Shown here in pieces: positions 21,072 through 33,051 of a stretch of 64,000 nucleotides of DNA. Position 1 is the first letter of the stretch, and each line of letters opens with the position of its first letter. The notes beneath the pieces are model-generated. The model saw only the letters and a program-made list of their open reading frames with translations, made no database searches and was not told where the DNA came from. Source of the stretch: Ixodes scapularis (taxonomy: Eukaryota; Arthropoda; Arachnida; Ixodida; Ixodidae); contig NW_024609837.1 in assembly GCF_016920785.2 (NCBI RefSeq), positions 22,191,565-22,255,564 of the forward strand, written 5' to 3'. The position numbers were made by a program, and so were the translations under genes.

Positions 21072-22708
21072 CGAATTTGTATGCTTTTGGGTGAGCTCTA
21101 GAGCTCAGTGCTGATTGATATTTTGGTAGAGTGCCATTTAGCACGTATGCCGTGAGATCGTTTCCCCGCCCCTGCTCGTTTAGATCTGGTTCAGCATGGT
21201 ATTCCGCCGTGCGGTCGTGTAGCGCTCCTTCATGATTCAGAGTAAAGACCCCGGGATAGCGGTGTAACCTCTACGGCTAAATTTCACGTCTACACTGCAA
21301 ACATAACGTATTATTTGGGGTACATTCACTTTTTGTTCTTTAAAATTTCATGCAACGAAAATACTTCTCAAGCCTTTAGGCGAGAAGAGAATGTAGAGCT
21401 GCGCGTGTTTTGGGGCGTTTGCCTTCTTGTTTATAGGGGGCGTTACTCGTGATCCTTTAAAGGTCATACCGAAGAGTATTATAAATACATTAAGGAATTG
21501 CTCATTTGCTTACTTATATAATAATTATTTTGGTAACTCATTTTCCTGTATTGAACAACATGTTGAAAAGAAATATGAAATAAGTACATCGAAGTACCAT
21601 TTTACTTTAAATAAGTTATTCATAGTTTTGAGTTTTGACTACATTTAAAGCCATGCCTTCACGGCAGCCAACATCTCCAATTTCTTTTTTTTTTTTTGTC
21701 ATTTAATAAAGAAAGAAAGAAAGAACCCGCTAATTTTTCTCTGAAACGAATTCTTGTGAATTCCCTATTTAAAATATATGCCGCCTAACTGACCTTCTTA
21801 ATATCAACGTATTGTTGATGTGCCAAAAACCCAGGCTGTGCTCCGGAGTTTGCTTCCCTTCCGTAGTACATGGTACTGCTTAAATATTTTCCGCCATAAG
21901 TAACCAACCTTATGCCATATCTCGCTATCCGACGTTCCTGCTTATCAGGTTCAAATGTGCAGTGCAATGTGAAAAATATTCAAATCGTCTTGATATCTAA
22001 AACATAAAGGTATGCAAACGCCAGCAGACTTGGCTGGCAAGTCCTCTAGCGTAAACATATTTACCTACCTCCTTTGCCTTGCAGAGCGTGTGCGCCTGTT
22101 TTGTGCAAATAAATCGCTTATCAGTTATCACTTATCATCATTAGTTTGCGTACTAGTAAAATTTCGTTCGCATCATCAAACAACATACAAAGATGTCGAT
22201 TGAATTTCACTTAACTATTTTGAGAACTAGAGTAAGTTCCTCCTCGCAAAAAAAAAAAAAAGCGAACTCATTCTCTGCGCGCTTGTGTTGCATTGTGAAG
22301 CGTCGTAGTGGCTGCGTGGAAAAGAAAGCGTTATAGATTTTCCCACTGCAATTTGCTTGACGTCACAGCTTGATTACTCGACACAATGCAAAAAATAGGG
22401 CTTCCCCAAACCTCCGGTTTAAAATCCTACTCCGTATTTTACTCTTTCTCACGAAATGGACGCGGCGTCACTCAGAGCAGCAGTTTGTTCTCGGCGTCAA
22501 AAACACCCTGGATGCTATTTCCCGAATGGGTTACTGTGTACGATAATTCATTTTTTTTTTACAGCAAAGCATAGGGTTCCGTGGGTTTTTGTGTACGGCA
22601 ACAAAAACTCAAGTCCCGAATTTGATCCAAAATCGCTTCATTCTATGCAAAAGCTTATACGCCTCATCACTTTGATATGCATTTTCAGTCGATAAGTTAT
22701 CAATAGGC
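21072..22708. other. No gene or clear element seen
   Basis: AT-rich noncoding sequence with a gaaagaaagaaag microsatellite near 21710 and several homopolymers. Confidence 0.45.
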
Positions 22709-22968
22709 ACCGTTTTTAAGATCAGTAGACTCTCAGGTAAATAATAAAGGTTTCTCAAAGATTTACCGCTGTGCGACCCGCGGCGGCCATGCCCACGCTC
22801 GCACCGCCCTCTCTTTGTAGTCGTTCCAAGTGCTCGCGTGCCTAGTTTCCTTTCCTTCCGCTCTCCCGGGGTAGTGGTCCCGTCGCGCGTGTCCAGTTTC
22901 CTCCGGTTCCTCGGTGCGGGTCTATGTTGTGTGCTAAACAGCTTCGCTGATCATTCACCTTCACAGAG
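22709..22968 (+). repeat. Dispersed repeat, plus-strand copy of the 22.7/60.6-kb family
   Basis: It shares aaggtttct-aaagattt-ccgctgt-cgacccgcg, gctcgcaccgccct, tagtcgttccaag, gcgtgcctagt, cgtcgcgcgtgt and caacagcttcgctg-type blocks with the reverse complement of 60490-60782. It is GC-richer than its surroundings. It may be a SINE or the 5' part of a longer retroposon; no ORF or poly(A) tail supports either. Confidence 0.75.
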
Positions 22969-24485
22969 GAAAAAAGCCCACGATTCTTTTGGCATACTAT
23001 TGACTTGATCGAATACTTCACTTTCCACTTCCCACTCTATATCACTCCAATTGCCCGAAAACGTCTGCCGTCACCAGTTGTTCGAATAAAGCTTTGCATT
23101 TTCTTTCTTTTTTCTAACCTCGTCTATCTCCTTCTTTGACCATTTCATATGCCGCGTATTCCCAAGCAGACAATGCAGTGGAACCTACGTTTTTGCTTTC
23201 TTTCTTTTTACCAGGCACACATTTGTTTTTTGCCACGTGATCGCGAACCCGCAAATACGCACGCGCAGAGGGCAGGGTCAGGTGACAAAAGGGGAGCTGC
23301 TGATTGTTCCGGCAGGCGCCTAGCCTCCACCACGTGGTCAGCTTAGGGATGACCAGAGTATAACCTGGGGAGTCGTTGTAAGGCTATCCGTTCTCAATCG
23401 AGTCCCGCAGCACAACAGGAAGTAGCGTGGTGGGGGAAATGCGTTCGCATCACGCGGGTGCTTCTATCGCAACAAAGCTTCGAGGGAAATGGAAAAGGGG
23501 GATGAGGGAGGCCGGACGCAAAGAAAGGGGGAAAGCCAAAGCGAAGGTACATATATCTTCGGATGAATAAGGTGCTATGGTGGGGTAGGCACATCCCTTG
23601 ACGGATAGGGGAGTTGCACGCATACCGTAAACGCAAAAATAGATCAGGTATAAGCACGCGGCTCGCAACTAAAGTACTACCACAGATGAAAAAGTTGGTT
23701 GTGCTTTCCTGTTTCGCTCGAGAGCACTGTGGCAAAGAAGCTTTCTTTGGGGAAATGTGGTGGGGCGTCTGCTCTTTCCTCGGATCGGTTGGCTTGACCG
23801 AGATGATAGCGGTTCCCGCTTTTCTCGAGCGGATATGTCTGCTTTTTCGCTACGTTACAGCTTGCGATGGACCACAAATCGCGCTGCGAGCCAACGAAGT
23901 CAATGCAACGCCGTTTGGGGGGGTCACGTGGCCTTGGGGAGGCGCGCTAGGTCGCGCTGGACGCATAGTCATGGGATAAATTCATGGCGCTGGATTGGTT
24001 GGAGTAGCTCATCATTGCGTCTGCTGCAGTCCATTGTGGGTTGAAATAAAGTATGCGTGTTTTAAAATCCCGTTTATTGCGAAAAAAACAGTTTTGCTTT
24101 TTGATCAATCTAATAATTCTTAAAATAGTTTGAAAAGAATAATAATTAAGAGGTGTTTTGGCGGACGAAATGTAAGTACCAGTTGCAGTGACACAAAGGT
24201 TAATAATTCCGAATTGCCTGTAGCTAGATTTAAACAGACACAATCTGTTTGTTTTTTTTTCTGAATTTTTGTTTTATTTAAACTTCTCTGACGTAACTAA
24301 ACGAGGAGCTGCAGGTTCTCTTGTCAAGGGCATTAAAGTCTTGTGTAAATTTTCTTTTAACAGTACCACATGATAAGTTTTTTTATTGTAATATCCAACA
24401 TGGTAAATCTACAGCACACTGATGTTACAGGCAAACTTAACGCCTCGCAGATGCTGGATTTTCCTCCCACGTGTTAACAACGGCC
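22969..24485. other. No gene or clear element seen
   Basis: Noncoding, including a GC-rich stretch at 23730-24020 with a CACGTG and an ATTGG (CCAAT reverse) motif. No coding content is recognised. Confidence 0.4.
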
Positions 24486-25236
24486 GCCAAGTCTTCGCTG
24501 AAAGATATCAAGAGTAGGCCAGTAACAGAAAGGGAAGGGAAAGAAGAAAGTTTGTAGTCATTCCCTACATACACCGCTTGGCCCACAACCTAAACGCATT
24601 GCGGGCTGGTATGACGTCGACGTTTTCTTCTCTGCTCCGGACAAGTTGTCCAGGTTGTGCAGAGCTGTTAGCCCTTCTTTGAGGGCGACCACGGCTTGCA
24701 GTACGAGGCATCCAGATCGCTTCGTCTCGTGTTCTGAGGGGGTGGTTTATTCCCTCCCTCTGACGTGTGGCAAGCGCGACGTTGGACAGACGGGCCGCTG
24801 TCTCAATGACAGGTTAAGAGAGCACGGTTATGGCGCATTCACAGTGCAGAAGCGGATCCGCGTTCGCAAAGCGGTTGCAAACGCTGTTGTATAAAGATTC
24901 AGTACAATTGCACGCGCATTTGATGACATCTGCGCGTACAATTGTACTGGATCTTTATACAACCGCGTTCACAATCGCTTTGCGAACGCAGATCCGCTTC
25001 CAGTGTGAATGCACCATTACAGTGTCTCCACAACCGTGTCTGATCATCTGGGCATTCATTGCCGCGACTGTGGTTGCCTACCCGACTTCAAACGGTTTGA
25101 GGTTGTTAAGCGTCATAAGGACCAGCTTACTCGGGGAATTCTAGAGGCTGTTGAGATAGCGAGGTTGGTTGCAGCATGTGTAAGCTGTCCTTTTGTGGCC
25201 GTATCAGGCAAAGAGATGAATTTTCTAGTTCCCTGA
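24486..25236 (+). pseudogene. Penelope-like element remnant: GIY-YIG endonuclease end
   Basis: Translations in slightly shifted frames give V-V-I-P-Y-I-H-R-L-A-H-N (linker after reverse transcriptase), F-S-A-P-D-K-L-S-R-L, then G-V-V-Y-S-L-P-L-T-C-G-K and V-G-Q-T-G-R-C-L-N-D-R-L-R-E-H, the GIY-YIG endonuclease of Penelope-like elements. The C-terminal H-C-R-D-C-G-C zinc motif and the closing K-E-M-N-F-L follow to 25236. Breaks: a frameshift near 24600, replacement of the usual second-motif Tyr by Asp, a 5' truncation that removes reverse transcriptase, and a MITE insertion at 24831-25016. The MITE plus one target copy is a multiple of three, so the frame is the same on both sides. Confidence 0.9.
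24831..25016. mobile_element. 186-bp palindromic MITE with TTA target duplication
   Basis: The ends tggcgcattcacagtg and cagtgtgaatgcacca are inverted, and the arms continue (agcggatccgcgttcgcaaag; gtataaag-tcagtacaattg) for about 80 bp to a short centre. TTA flanks both sides (24828-24830 and 25017-25019), as for PIF/Harbinger-type insertion. It interrupts the Penelope endonuclease coding sequence cleanly. The right end at 41.73 kb has similar tips. The superfamily call rests on the TTA duplication only. Confidence 0.85.
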
Positions 25237-25239
25237 GTT

Positions 25240-25594
25240 GCTCGTTTTTTTAGCACGTACTCTGTACGGCCGTTGTCATGGCGCATTTTTTATTATTATT
25301 ATTATCATTATTTTACTGGTGATATCACGTGGGCTGAATTCTTTCTTCTCTTTTGTTCATGTGACAACGCAAGTATATATTGCGATCTTGCGTTGAATGA
25401 ACTCCGTTGTAAGTCAGCGCTGCGTCCGTGTCACTTCTTTGTCTGGTCCTCGTCTTTTCGCACTGTCCTTAATTCCGAAGATGTTACACCCTTTGTAGTT
25501 GAGTCCATCGCCATTATATTTGCAGCCACAGAAATATTACACCGGACACAACATTAAGTGTGGCCATTTTAAAAACTACCAGTCCCAAAGTTAA
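25240..25594. other. Possible 3' flank of the Penelope remnant
   Basis: Noncoding sequence after the endonuclease stop, with a TTATTATTATTA-like run near 25290. Its link to the element is not shown. Confidence 0.3.
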
Positions 25595-25638
25595 GGATAC
25601 CAGAACGCTATGTATACGTAGCGTTCCGGTATCCTTCA
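25595..25638. repeat. Hairpin with 18-bp arms
   Basis: aaggataccagaacgcta (25595-25612) and tagcgttccggtatcctt (25621-25638) pair with one mismatch around an 8-nt loop. Confidence 0.85.
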
Positions 25639-25639
25639 C

Positions 25640-28600
25640 TTCCTGGTCGTTTTTTTTGTATGTAATCATTTATAGAACACGTTCTCAGCTCTCCCCCGAC
25701 TGACACGAGAAAAAAAAACAAAAAAAAACTCTGTTAAAGGGGCGTTTAACAGGGCTTTTGAGAGAACTTAACTAACTATATTTTCTGACTCCCTTTCCGG
25801 TATGCTATTTAGTATCGCGAAATTCATAATAGTTATTGTGAAATCGGCAAATTAAAATTATGCGAAAACAAACATTCAAGTATACCCGCCCTTTTCAGTG
25901 CCGTGACGCCAGTGGCAGGAAGGCTTGCCAGTCGAGCAGCAGTCTAAACAACAGATTATGGCAATCATTTGTTCAGTGCCGGGGCGTGGGGACTGGAACG
26001 AGCTTCCAAAGCATTCATTTGACACCATGAAACTGCTTCGAATCAGTTGGGAACAACTTCCATGGCGGCGCAGCGGCCCGGCCGTCGGTAAGAAGGAGCG
26101 GCTGGCCGCCGAGTCAGCAGAGCCCACACGGGCAGATTCCGGATTGGCCGCGTCGCCATGTGAAGTGGCGACGCGTCCACTGCAAGAGAACGCGCGCTCG
26201 GCCGTCGGCCGCAACCTCAGCATTAGCGAAACATGGCCGTCCACGCCTGTTCGCCGCGCACGACCTAAGGGAGCGGAAGAACGTCATTTATGCTTTCACA
26301 TTCACAACTCATAGAAAGTACATAGGTGTCCTAAACACTTTTTCTTAAAGACAACCTGTTTTTTTTTTTTTTCTGTGCAATATTGGTATACACAAGTTTC
26401 AGGCACCATATTATTTAGCTGGTAGATTTATATTGACTAGAACTTGAAAGCAATATGGTCGACTTCTTTACTGCAAGCCCTTTAATTTTAAGCTGGTTCA
26501 CCTAATTAAAAGAAGGATGTACAGATTTACGCTTTTCTTTTTTTACTCTCATGACCTTCTCTTGTTCACATTTCGTGGAACTAATTTTTTATTTACTAGT
26601 TTAAAAAACCGACCAGGGTGGTCTAATTTATTTACAATTAATAAGCCCTTCACTGGGACCCGCCCGTTGCCAAATGCCCTTTGTCGGTTTTGCAGTCGAA
26701 GTCAAGAATACCTCACTTATTACTGGTTTTGCTTAAACTTCTTTCCTTTTTAAATCTAACGTTTCCCCACAGACAACGTTTTGTCAAAAATGTTCTTCTT
26801 TAACTGTTTATTACTGGCATTTCATTTCCCTTACGGTTCTACACAACTTAAAAAGAAACGCCGACTAGATGGCGCAAGCCGCCACCCAATTCTTAGAGTT
26901 CTACTCTTTATGACCCTCCCAATTTTGAACAGGGTAGGACGATGAGGATGATCGGCGTTGCAACGGAGCGCTTTTTTTTTTTTTTTTCTACTACATTTTT
27001 TTTTTTTCATATGGCAGCTTTTAATACCAGCTCCTTTATCGTTTCGCCTATTTTACTTTGTAAATGTGGGCTTTGTGGAGTTTCCTTAATCGCACGGGAG
27101 CAAATCAAAGTGCTCTTCAGTTTTTACCACTGCTGTACTTGTCTAACCGTTCTTATAATCAGAAAGTTTTTGGCGTCTTGGTAATTTTAACTTTAACTCG
27201 CACGGTGTGTTCTGGGAATGGACACTCTCAACGCATTCATTCTGCCAGTACCAGGACTTCTCTGTTTCCTTACTTTTTTTTTTATTCTGGGTTAAGGAGT
27301 AGAACACTTCACTCCACAGAAAAGCTCTTATGGGAGAGGGTTCAGTTTATAATTGGAAAACTTTAGGTCAAAGGTAAATCACAAAGAAATATATATATTT
27401 GTTTTCTGTGTGAGTACTTTTAGCCGCCTAAGCCTAGCCCAAGCGTAATTTTGGTCAGAGGTATTTTCTTTTTCATTTTTCGTAGAATCTTTGTTTTGGT
27501 TTTGTCATTTTATACCTTCGTAAGGCATCAGGTGGTAAGAGTTTTGACGATTTAAAAAGTACACGCGCTGCATTTCTGACATGTTAGGAACTTTTTTGAG
27601 GGCACTTACCTCAGAAGCATTTTCTTTTACTACAGAATTAAAAGCGGAAAATAAATTTGAGTTTTATAGAAACTGAGTTAGTTTTTACATTTTTTTTTAT
27701 TTTTACGCATTTACTTACAGAAGCGAGATCTTTATAAGACTAAAATTTAAGTGAGTCATTTAAATAACACGTTTTCTTTTGTTGTCTTTTCAGCGTAACG
27801 CAAATTTTTGAGGTACGCAAAAGCAGAGTGCGTGAACCTCAACCGTCCTTCGAACCTGGAGTTAACGTTTAAGCAGTTAAAACTAAACTCAAACTCGTAA
27901 CTTACATAATTTTTGCCATTAAAGATCATCAATGAACGTCGGCGTTGCTTTCCTTGTTAACGAGAACACTATACCGCGCTCGGATTTCTTCAATTATATA
28001 ACGCGCGTTATTATTATTTTTTTTGTATTGCTGTCTCCCGAACTGTTTTTCGAAATTTGCGTCACTGTTTCGACATTAAATACAAAGTGCTTAGATGTTT
28101 CACGTGATTATTATGATGCGTCGTAGTCTCGAGTTGCGAGACCGCTGTCGAGCCATCGAACTTCGACGTTTGAACTTTTATGTCGCAACTCCTCCTATGC
28201 GCATGTCGAATCTTTTGGAACGAACGACTCGTCATTATAAGCTAGAAGGAATTGAATGTTGCATAATTGCAGTGTACCTCGGCGATTTCGTCTTATTTCA
28301 AAGGGATTTCTTTTTCGCGAGGCTTATCAGCCCGACTTTTGTGTGTTGTTTTTTGCAACAATAAACTCAATGACCGCGTTAGAGACGTGTGGCGTAGGAC
28401 CGAAAGCGTCTGTATCAGGATGTCTGCTTGAGTGGCGGACTCGGTTTTAACGACTCGGGGACTGCCAAGTAATGAGTGTGTCTTAATGTGGGGCAATCGT
28501 TCTCTGAACCTGCCATCAAGTTGTGTCCCAAGGCGGCAGTTACTGTGGAAATGGCGCATCGTTAACCCGTCTCCACTCGGTTGTTACTTATAGTTGCGCT

Positions 28601-29627
28601 TAACTTTTGTATCCCTTCAGTGTTTCGGACATGAAAGGAAGCGCTGCGAGTACGTGGGATTCGAGATGGATGACGCAATTCAAGTTAGGCCACTGCGCAA
28701 GAACTGAAGTGGCTGTTGCGCCATTCAGTCAATCTGTCTTGCGTCCCTAAATACACACACACATACAAAACAATTTTTTTTTCTTTTTTTTTTTTTTTGG
28801 GGGGGGGGGGGGGGGGGGCAGATATATGCTTTTTTTGTCATGAAATTTGATTTGGAAAAATTACATTTTGACACGACATTGCGCAGTTTTATTGCTAAAT
28901 GCGTGGCTTTCTTTTTTCTTTTTTTTACATCACGTTATGTCGCATAGTCAAAAATTTTTTTTTTTTTTTTTTTTTTTTGGGGGGGGGGATGTTACTTTAA
29001 ATGCCAGGAACTTAGGCTCTGTGTTTAAGTTCTGAATACGTTAAACGACTTCAGTTTTACCAGGTTTATTCGACTCAGTTGCACAAATCCAGAAGTTGAA
29101 TATAAATCAGCAACGAGCTTGGAGAGGAGAGGGGACAAAGGAGGGCAGAGGGGAATGCATAGAATATCACCGTTTCTTGTTGGCTTGAAGGCCACTGTGA
29201 TTTGCTTTGGCCGACATTGCTCGCGCAGTGAAGATAGCTCCGTCATATACAGTGTGTTTTGTTTTTAGGCTTTACAGATTTGCCGAAGAGAAACCGTGAA
29301 AACTACATTAGTCCGGTACGTGCCAGTGAGTTACACGGCCGAGGAGACATATCATTTTGTCAATTGTAACCGTGAGTGAAATAACTACCTAAAGTTTGTT
29401 AATTAACTCGTCAATTAGGGAAAATAAGCAGATAGTTTCAATAAAAAAAAAACGTGTTGTGCGTCATCCAAACCTTCTAGTTGCGTCAATATTAGGAACA
29501 TTTGGAGCGTGCGGAACGCGTGGCGGTCCGTTGAAGGTTGAAGTCTGCAACAGGCTCAAGTCTAGCCTTGCAAAACGCAGATCATACGAAGTCCCAGCAC
29601 GCTGATCACCCGTGTTTTCGCACAGCC
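25640..29627. other. No gene seen over about 4 kb
   Basis: AT-rich noncoding sequence. Items noted are a 10-bp perfect hairpin at 26149-26175 (cgcgtcgcca / tggcgacgcg) and T-then-G homopolymer junctions at 28786-28818 and 28955-28988. Short ORFs on both strands carry no recognisable motif. Confidence 0.45.
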
Positions 29628-29717
29628 AGCCTTGAGTCTGTTGCAGACTCAAGGCTACAATTCGTAGCGCTTAGGAGGAACCATGATGCGCTAAATTTAC
29701 CACGTGGTAAATTTAGC
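29628..29717. repeat. Hairpin plus 28-bp perfect palindrome
   Basis: agccttgagtctg (29628-29640) pairs with 29644-29656 around a 3-nt loop. At 29690-29717, gctaaatttaccac is followed directly by its reverse complement with no loop. Flanking aggaggaacca and tggttcttcct extend the second structure imperfectly. Confidence 0.85.
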
Positions 29718-29719
29718 AC

Positions 29720-31586
29720 CTCCTGGTTCTTCCTACGCGCTTCAAATCTTACTAAAAGAGACTGATTTAGTGGTCTTGCAGTGGCTCGGCAAGTTCCTGA
29801 TGAAAGCATTATATCCATAATTAATTCAAAGAAAAACGGTAATTAGCAGATGTATGTTGACTATAGCTCGCATTGTGACTATTAGCTCATAATATAATGC
29901 GCCCCTGGCCGTATAACTCCCCTGCACACACCGCGTTAGTGTAGCGTGCGCAGCTTTTCTAAGAACGGTTTATAAAGCCAAAAACGCACCTTGTATATCT
30001 TGAAATTCGTAGAACGGTATGTGACAAATAAAAGTTAATGCTGCCCCGGATTATAAATCAGCATACTGTGAAAAAGAATCTACCATAAAGTGTTTTCTAA
30101 ACTAACCTTACGCGATGTGTCAGTATTTTATTAATCAATTATGGAAAGTGTAAAAATGTTCTAAACGAGACAAAAAAAAAAAAACGTACAAGAACGCTTT
30201 TTTTAAGACGTTTTGACGTAATGACATGAATACAGAGACGTCGTTTGACGCATTGACATGAATACAGAGACGTCGGTGACTTTATGAGAGGTGCTGCATT
30301 TATTCGGCTTTCTTGTCTGCAAGGGGACTTCTCGATGCAAGAAAGCTCAAATCATGTCATAACCATCTTGCTTATAATACTGATTAAAAGCCAAAAACTA
30401 ACCGGTGTTAATTGTTCTAATTGAAAATGACCAGTTATTTTGAAACAAAGAACGTCGGAGAAAAATATTGTCGCAAATGATTTGCCTTGTAGAAAAAATT
30501 GCCTATATAAAAAATTGTTAGAATTAGGCATAGCCGGAAGCGTATCAAAATCAAAGCCGCACACGAATATAAAAGGAAGTATATGAAAACGTCATAAAAC
30601 GAAAACACGGCTGGGATGAATTTCTTTCTGTTCGCAGATATGCTCTCTTATTTCTTTTTTTTTCTGTCTTCATTAATTTTAAGGGGGCTTTTGTTTTTAG
30701 TTTATGTGTGGCTATTTCGATGTTCGTTGTCGTTCATTTGCAGTGCGAAAACTCTACACCCCTTCCAACGACGACGAACGTGCTGCTTTACCCCACGACT
30801 CGAACAAAGACCGTAATTATATTTCTGCTAGCTTTTTTTTTTTTTTATTATTTCTCTCGGTCCATCCTATTTTATGAAATATGTTTGCGCGAAATAAATA
30901 TGCGGCAGTATCAGCGTATTTTTCTGACTCTGTGCACACGCGTCTTACTGCTTTGGCCCTTTGAAATGTTAAACTTTATAATTTTGGGATATCGTTTTTT
31001 TTTTCCCTTTTTTGTCAAAGAGACGAAAAAATTTACGGGATCATGAGCGCTGTTTCCAGATATTACAAGGGTGGCTGTAAGCCTTTCGCTTCGGGTATGG
31101 TACTATTATAATGACAAGTAATAAACACTTCCTGCAAGCATGACTACTGCACCTTGAATGTAATCGTACTTGCCTTTTTATGTCCCCAATTGTTTACACA
31201 CAAACAAACATACATTTAAAATTAGGTCATTGATGTGCCTGCTTGTGTCACAAGAAAGCTGATTTGGCGTTAACAAAAAAGAACTGCGTTTTTTGTTTGT
31301 TTTTATAGTAGGACCCAAATCATTTTTTTTTTGCGGGGTGAGGTAACTAGGAATGCGACATTCGACCATCCGCAGTCCGATAGTCCGCGGTAGGCTGCTT
31401 GGGCATTGTCGAGAAAAGCGTGCCTCCCATACCGAGACTAGTTTACTACACATAGCTTGCATTGACTTTACATCAGCTGCCATTGCTCCAGACCATGCTT
31501 CTGTGTCCGTACCTTCCACAGCATATACAATTGGGACTATCGAACTTGTTCCCGGCAAAGCTTGCCAAGAAGATGAAATTCGATAG
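29720..31586. other. No gene; one short tandem duplication
   Basis: Two 30-bp units containing attgacatgaatacag or aatgacatgaatacag lie at 30214-30243 and 30246-30275 (period 32). The rest is AT-rich noncoding sequence. Confidence 0.5.
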
Positions 31587-31666
31587 TGCTCCGTGTACGC
31601 TCCAGAAGGTACGGGCTCAGGGACTACCGTCCCTGTGCCCGTACCTTCTGGAGCGTACACGGAGCA
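31587..31666. repeat. Long near-perfect hairpin, 38-bp arms
   Basis: Left arm 31587-31624 and right arm 31629-31666 pair with a single mismatch around a 4-nt loop (tacc). Part of the arm (ccgtacctt) also recurs upstream near 31507, suggesting local copying. It lies about 60 bp left of a TIR element. Confidence 0.9.
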
Positions 31667-31727
31667 ACGACGGCTGGTACGGTCCCATATGACGTCGCGT
31701 GCAAGGCAAGTATAGTCACTGACTGAC

Positions 31728-32059
31728 CATAGCCCTTTCTATACCGACAAAGCCTGGCAGTTCGACGACGAAGCCATAGAGTGCCCTCGGTCGCAGATTT
31801 GGAGCGCCAGGATCTGGTAGGCCAGAGCATCAAAGAGTCAATTCTCGGGGAACCTGGACGTCAGCGCAAAGCTTTTGCACCGGCGGGGACCCGAAACACA
31901 CTTGTTCACTCGGGAAAAGTGTGTTTCGGCGTCTCGCCGCAGCGGGGCGCCAGCCACGTGGCTCTCGTCTGATTCGTTGTCTGCCGCTCCAGCTTTTCCA
32001 TTTCGGCGGCCGCTTCTCGTGGTGATCTGCCAGGCTTTGTCGGTATATAGGAGGCTACG
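31728..32059. mobile_element. TIR element, copy 2 of the three-copy family
   Basis: Ends catagccctttctataccg / acaaagcctggcag on the left and ctgccaggctttgtcggtat / ataggaggctacg on the right are inverted over about 30 bp. The interior matches 61988-62315 closely (tttcggcgtctcgccgc, agcggggcgccag, ccatttcggcggccgc). Imperfect actgac sequences flank it. There is no transposase. Confidence 0.85.
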
Positions 32060-32473
32060 CACTGACAGAATCGTCATGGACGGCTTTGGGAACGCCCGGC
32101 TTCCATCATGCGATCCATGCCTTCGATTGTGCTTTGGCTGCGCGCCCGCTCGAGGCGCGCACGAAACGCCGAGGCTTTGTCGAAGATGGGAAGCTCGCTC
32201 TGGTTTCGAGACTCTCGAAGCCCCTCGCCTGCAATGCTCATGTAGGCGGTGGTTGAAGGTGGCACTATACATAATCGAGTTTGATAGGTTATTGTTTGTG
32301 CCAGTAGGCCTCGACTATAAAAGAAATTGTACTCCAGGACTCTTGATGGACCTCTACACAATGCCACGAATCAGGTTCGGCGTCTTCGAAGTTCTCCTCC
32401 GATTGACTCCAGCGCTTCTTTTCACCACCTCCCATCAAGGAGACCACATTCGGCGATAAAGACTAGACAATTC
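32060..32473. other. No gene or clear element seen
   Basis: Noncoding; an ORF spanning this and the preceding element is a by-product of the repeat. Confidence 0.4.
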
Positions 32474-33051
32474 GATTGCCGTTGTATTGGCGGTAACGCG
32501 TTACAAGTAACGGCGTCACTGGTAACCCGTTACTTCTTCCCGGTAACGAGTAACGGTGCTCGGTACGTTTTCAAGAGAGTAACGGGTAACGCACTTACCT
32601 TACTTACTTCGAGTAATGAGTCGTGTAGTTACGTTACTCCTTACATATTCTTTCCCAAACTTAAAAATAAATTACACCTAATTTTTTTTTCGAGTTTCTA
32701 GGCGCAAAGTTATGTATATGTTCGCGTTTTTTGCGTTTTATTTTTTTTGTGCGTATTCAGGTGAAACTGTACAAAAGATGAGGTAATTATGTTCCGTTTC
32801 TGCGTGGACATAATGTTTCTTAAAATATCTCACTTATGCATACCGGTAACGTTAAAACAGTGAAACGTGTTAATCCATATTAAAAAAAAAGTAACGCAAA
32901 AGTAAACTGTGTCACTTTTTGTCGGTAACGGTAACGCATTCCTTTTATTTTGAGGTAGTGTAGGACGGTAACACGTTTCTTTTATTTGCAGGTAACGAGT
33001 GACGGTATCTAATTACTTTCTTTCGGTAACGCCTATAACAGTGGATTGCCG
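32474..33051. mobile_element. hAT-type non-autonomous element (32482-33043) with 8-bp duplication
   Basis: gattgccg occurs at 32474-32481 and 33044-33051, an exact 8-bp target duplication. The right end reads ggcgttaccg inward from cactgttata in reverse complement, and the left end ttgtattggcggtaacg aligns to it with about three terminal bases lost. The interior is dense in gtaacg/cgttac motifs. hAT is inferred from the duplication length. There is no ORF. Confidence 0.8.

Noticed and set aside
28095..28364. Mitochondrial or other conserved-protein insertion
   Set aside because: The 89-codon frame has no similarity I can name and a composition like its surroundings.
31838..32459. Overlapping ORFs of 144 and 194 codons
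   Set aside because: Both lie across the TIR element at 31728-32059, and similar peptides appear in its other copies, so they reflect the repeat.
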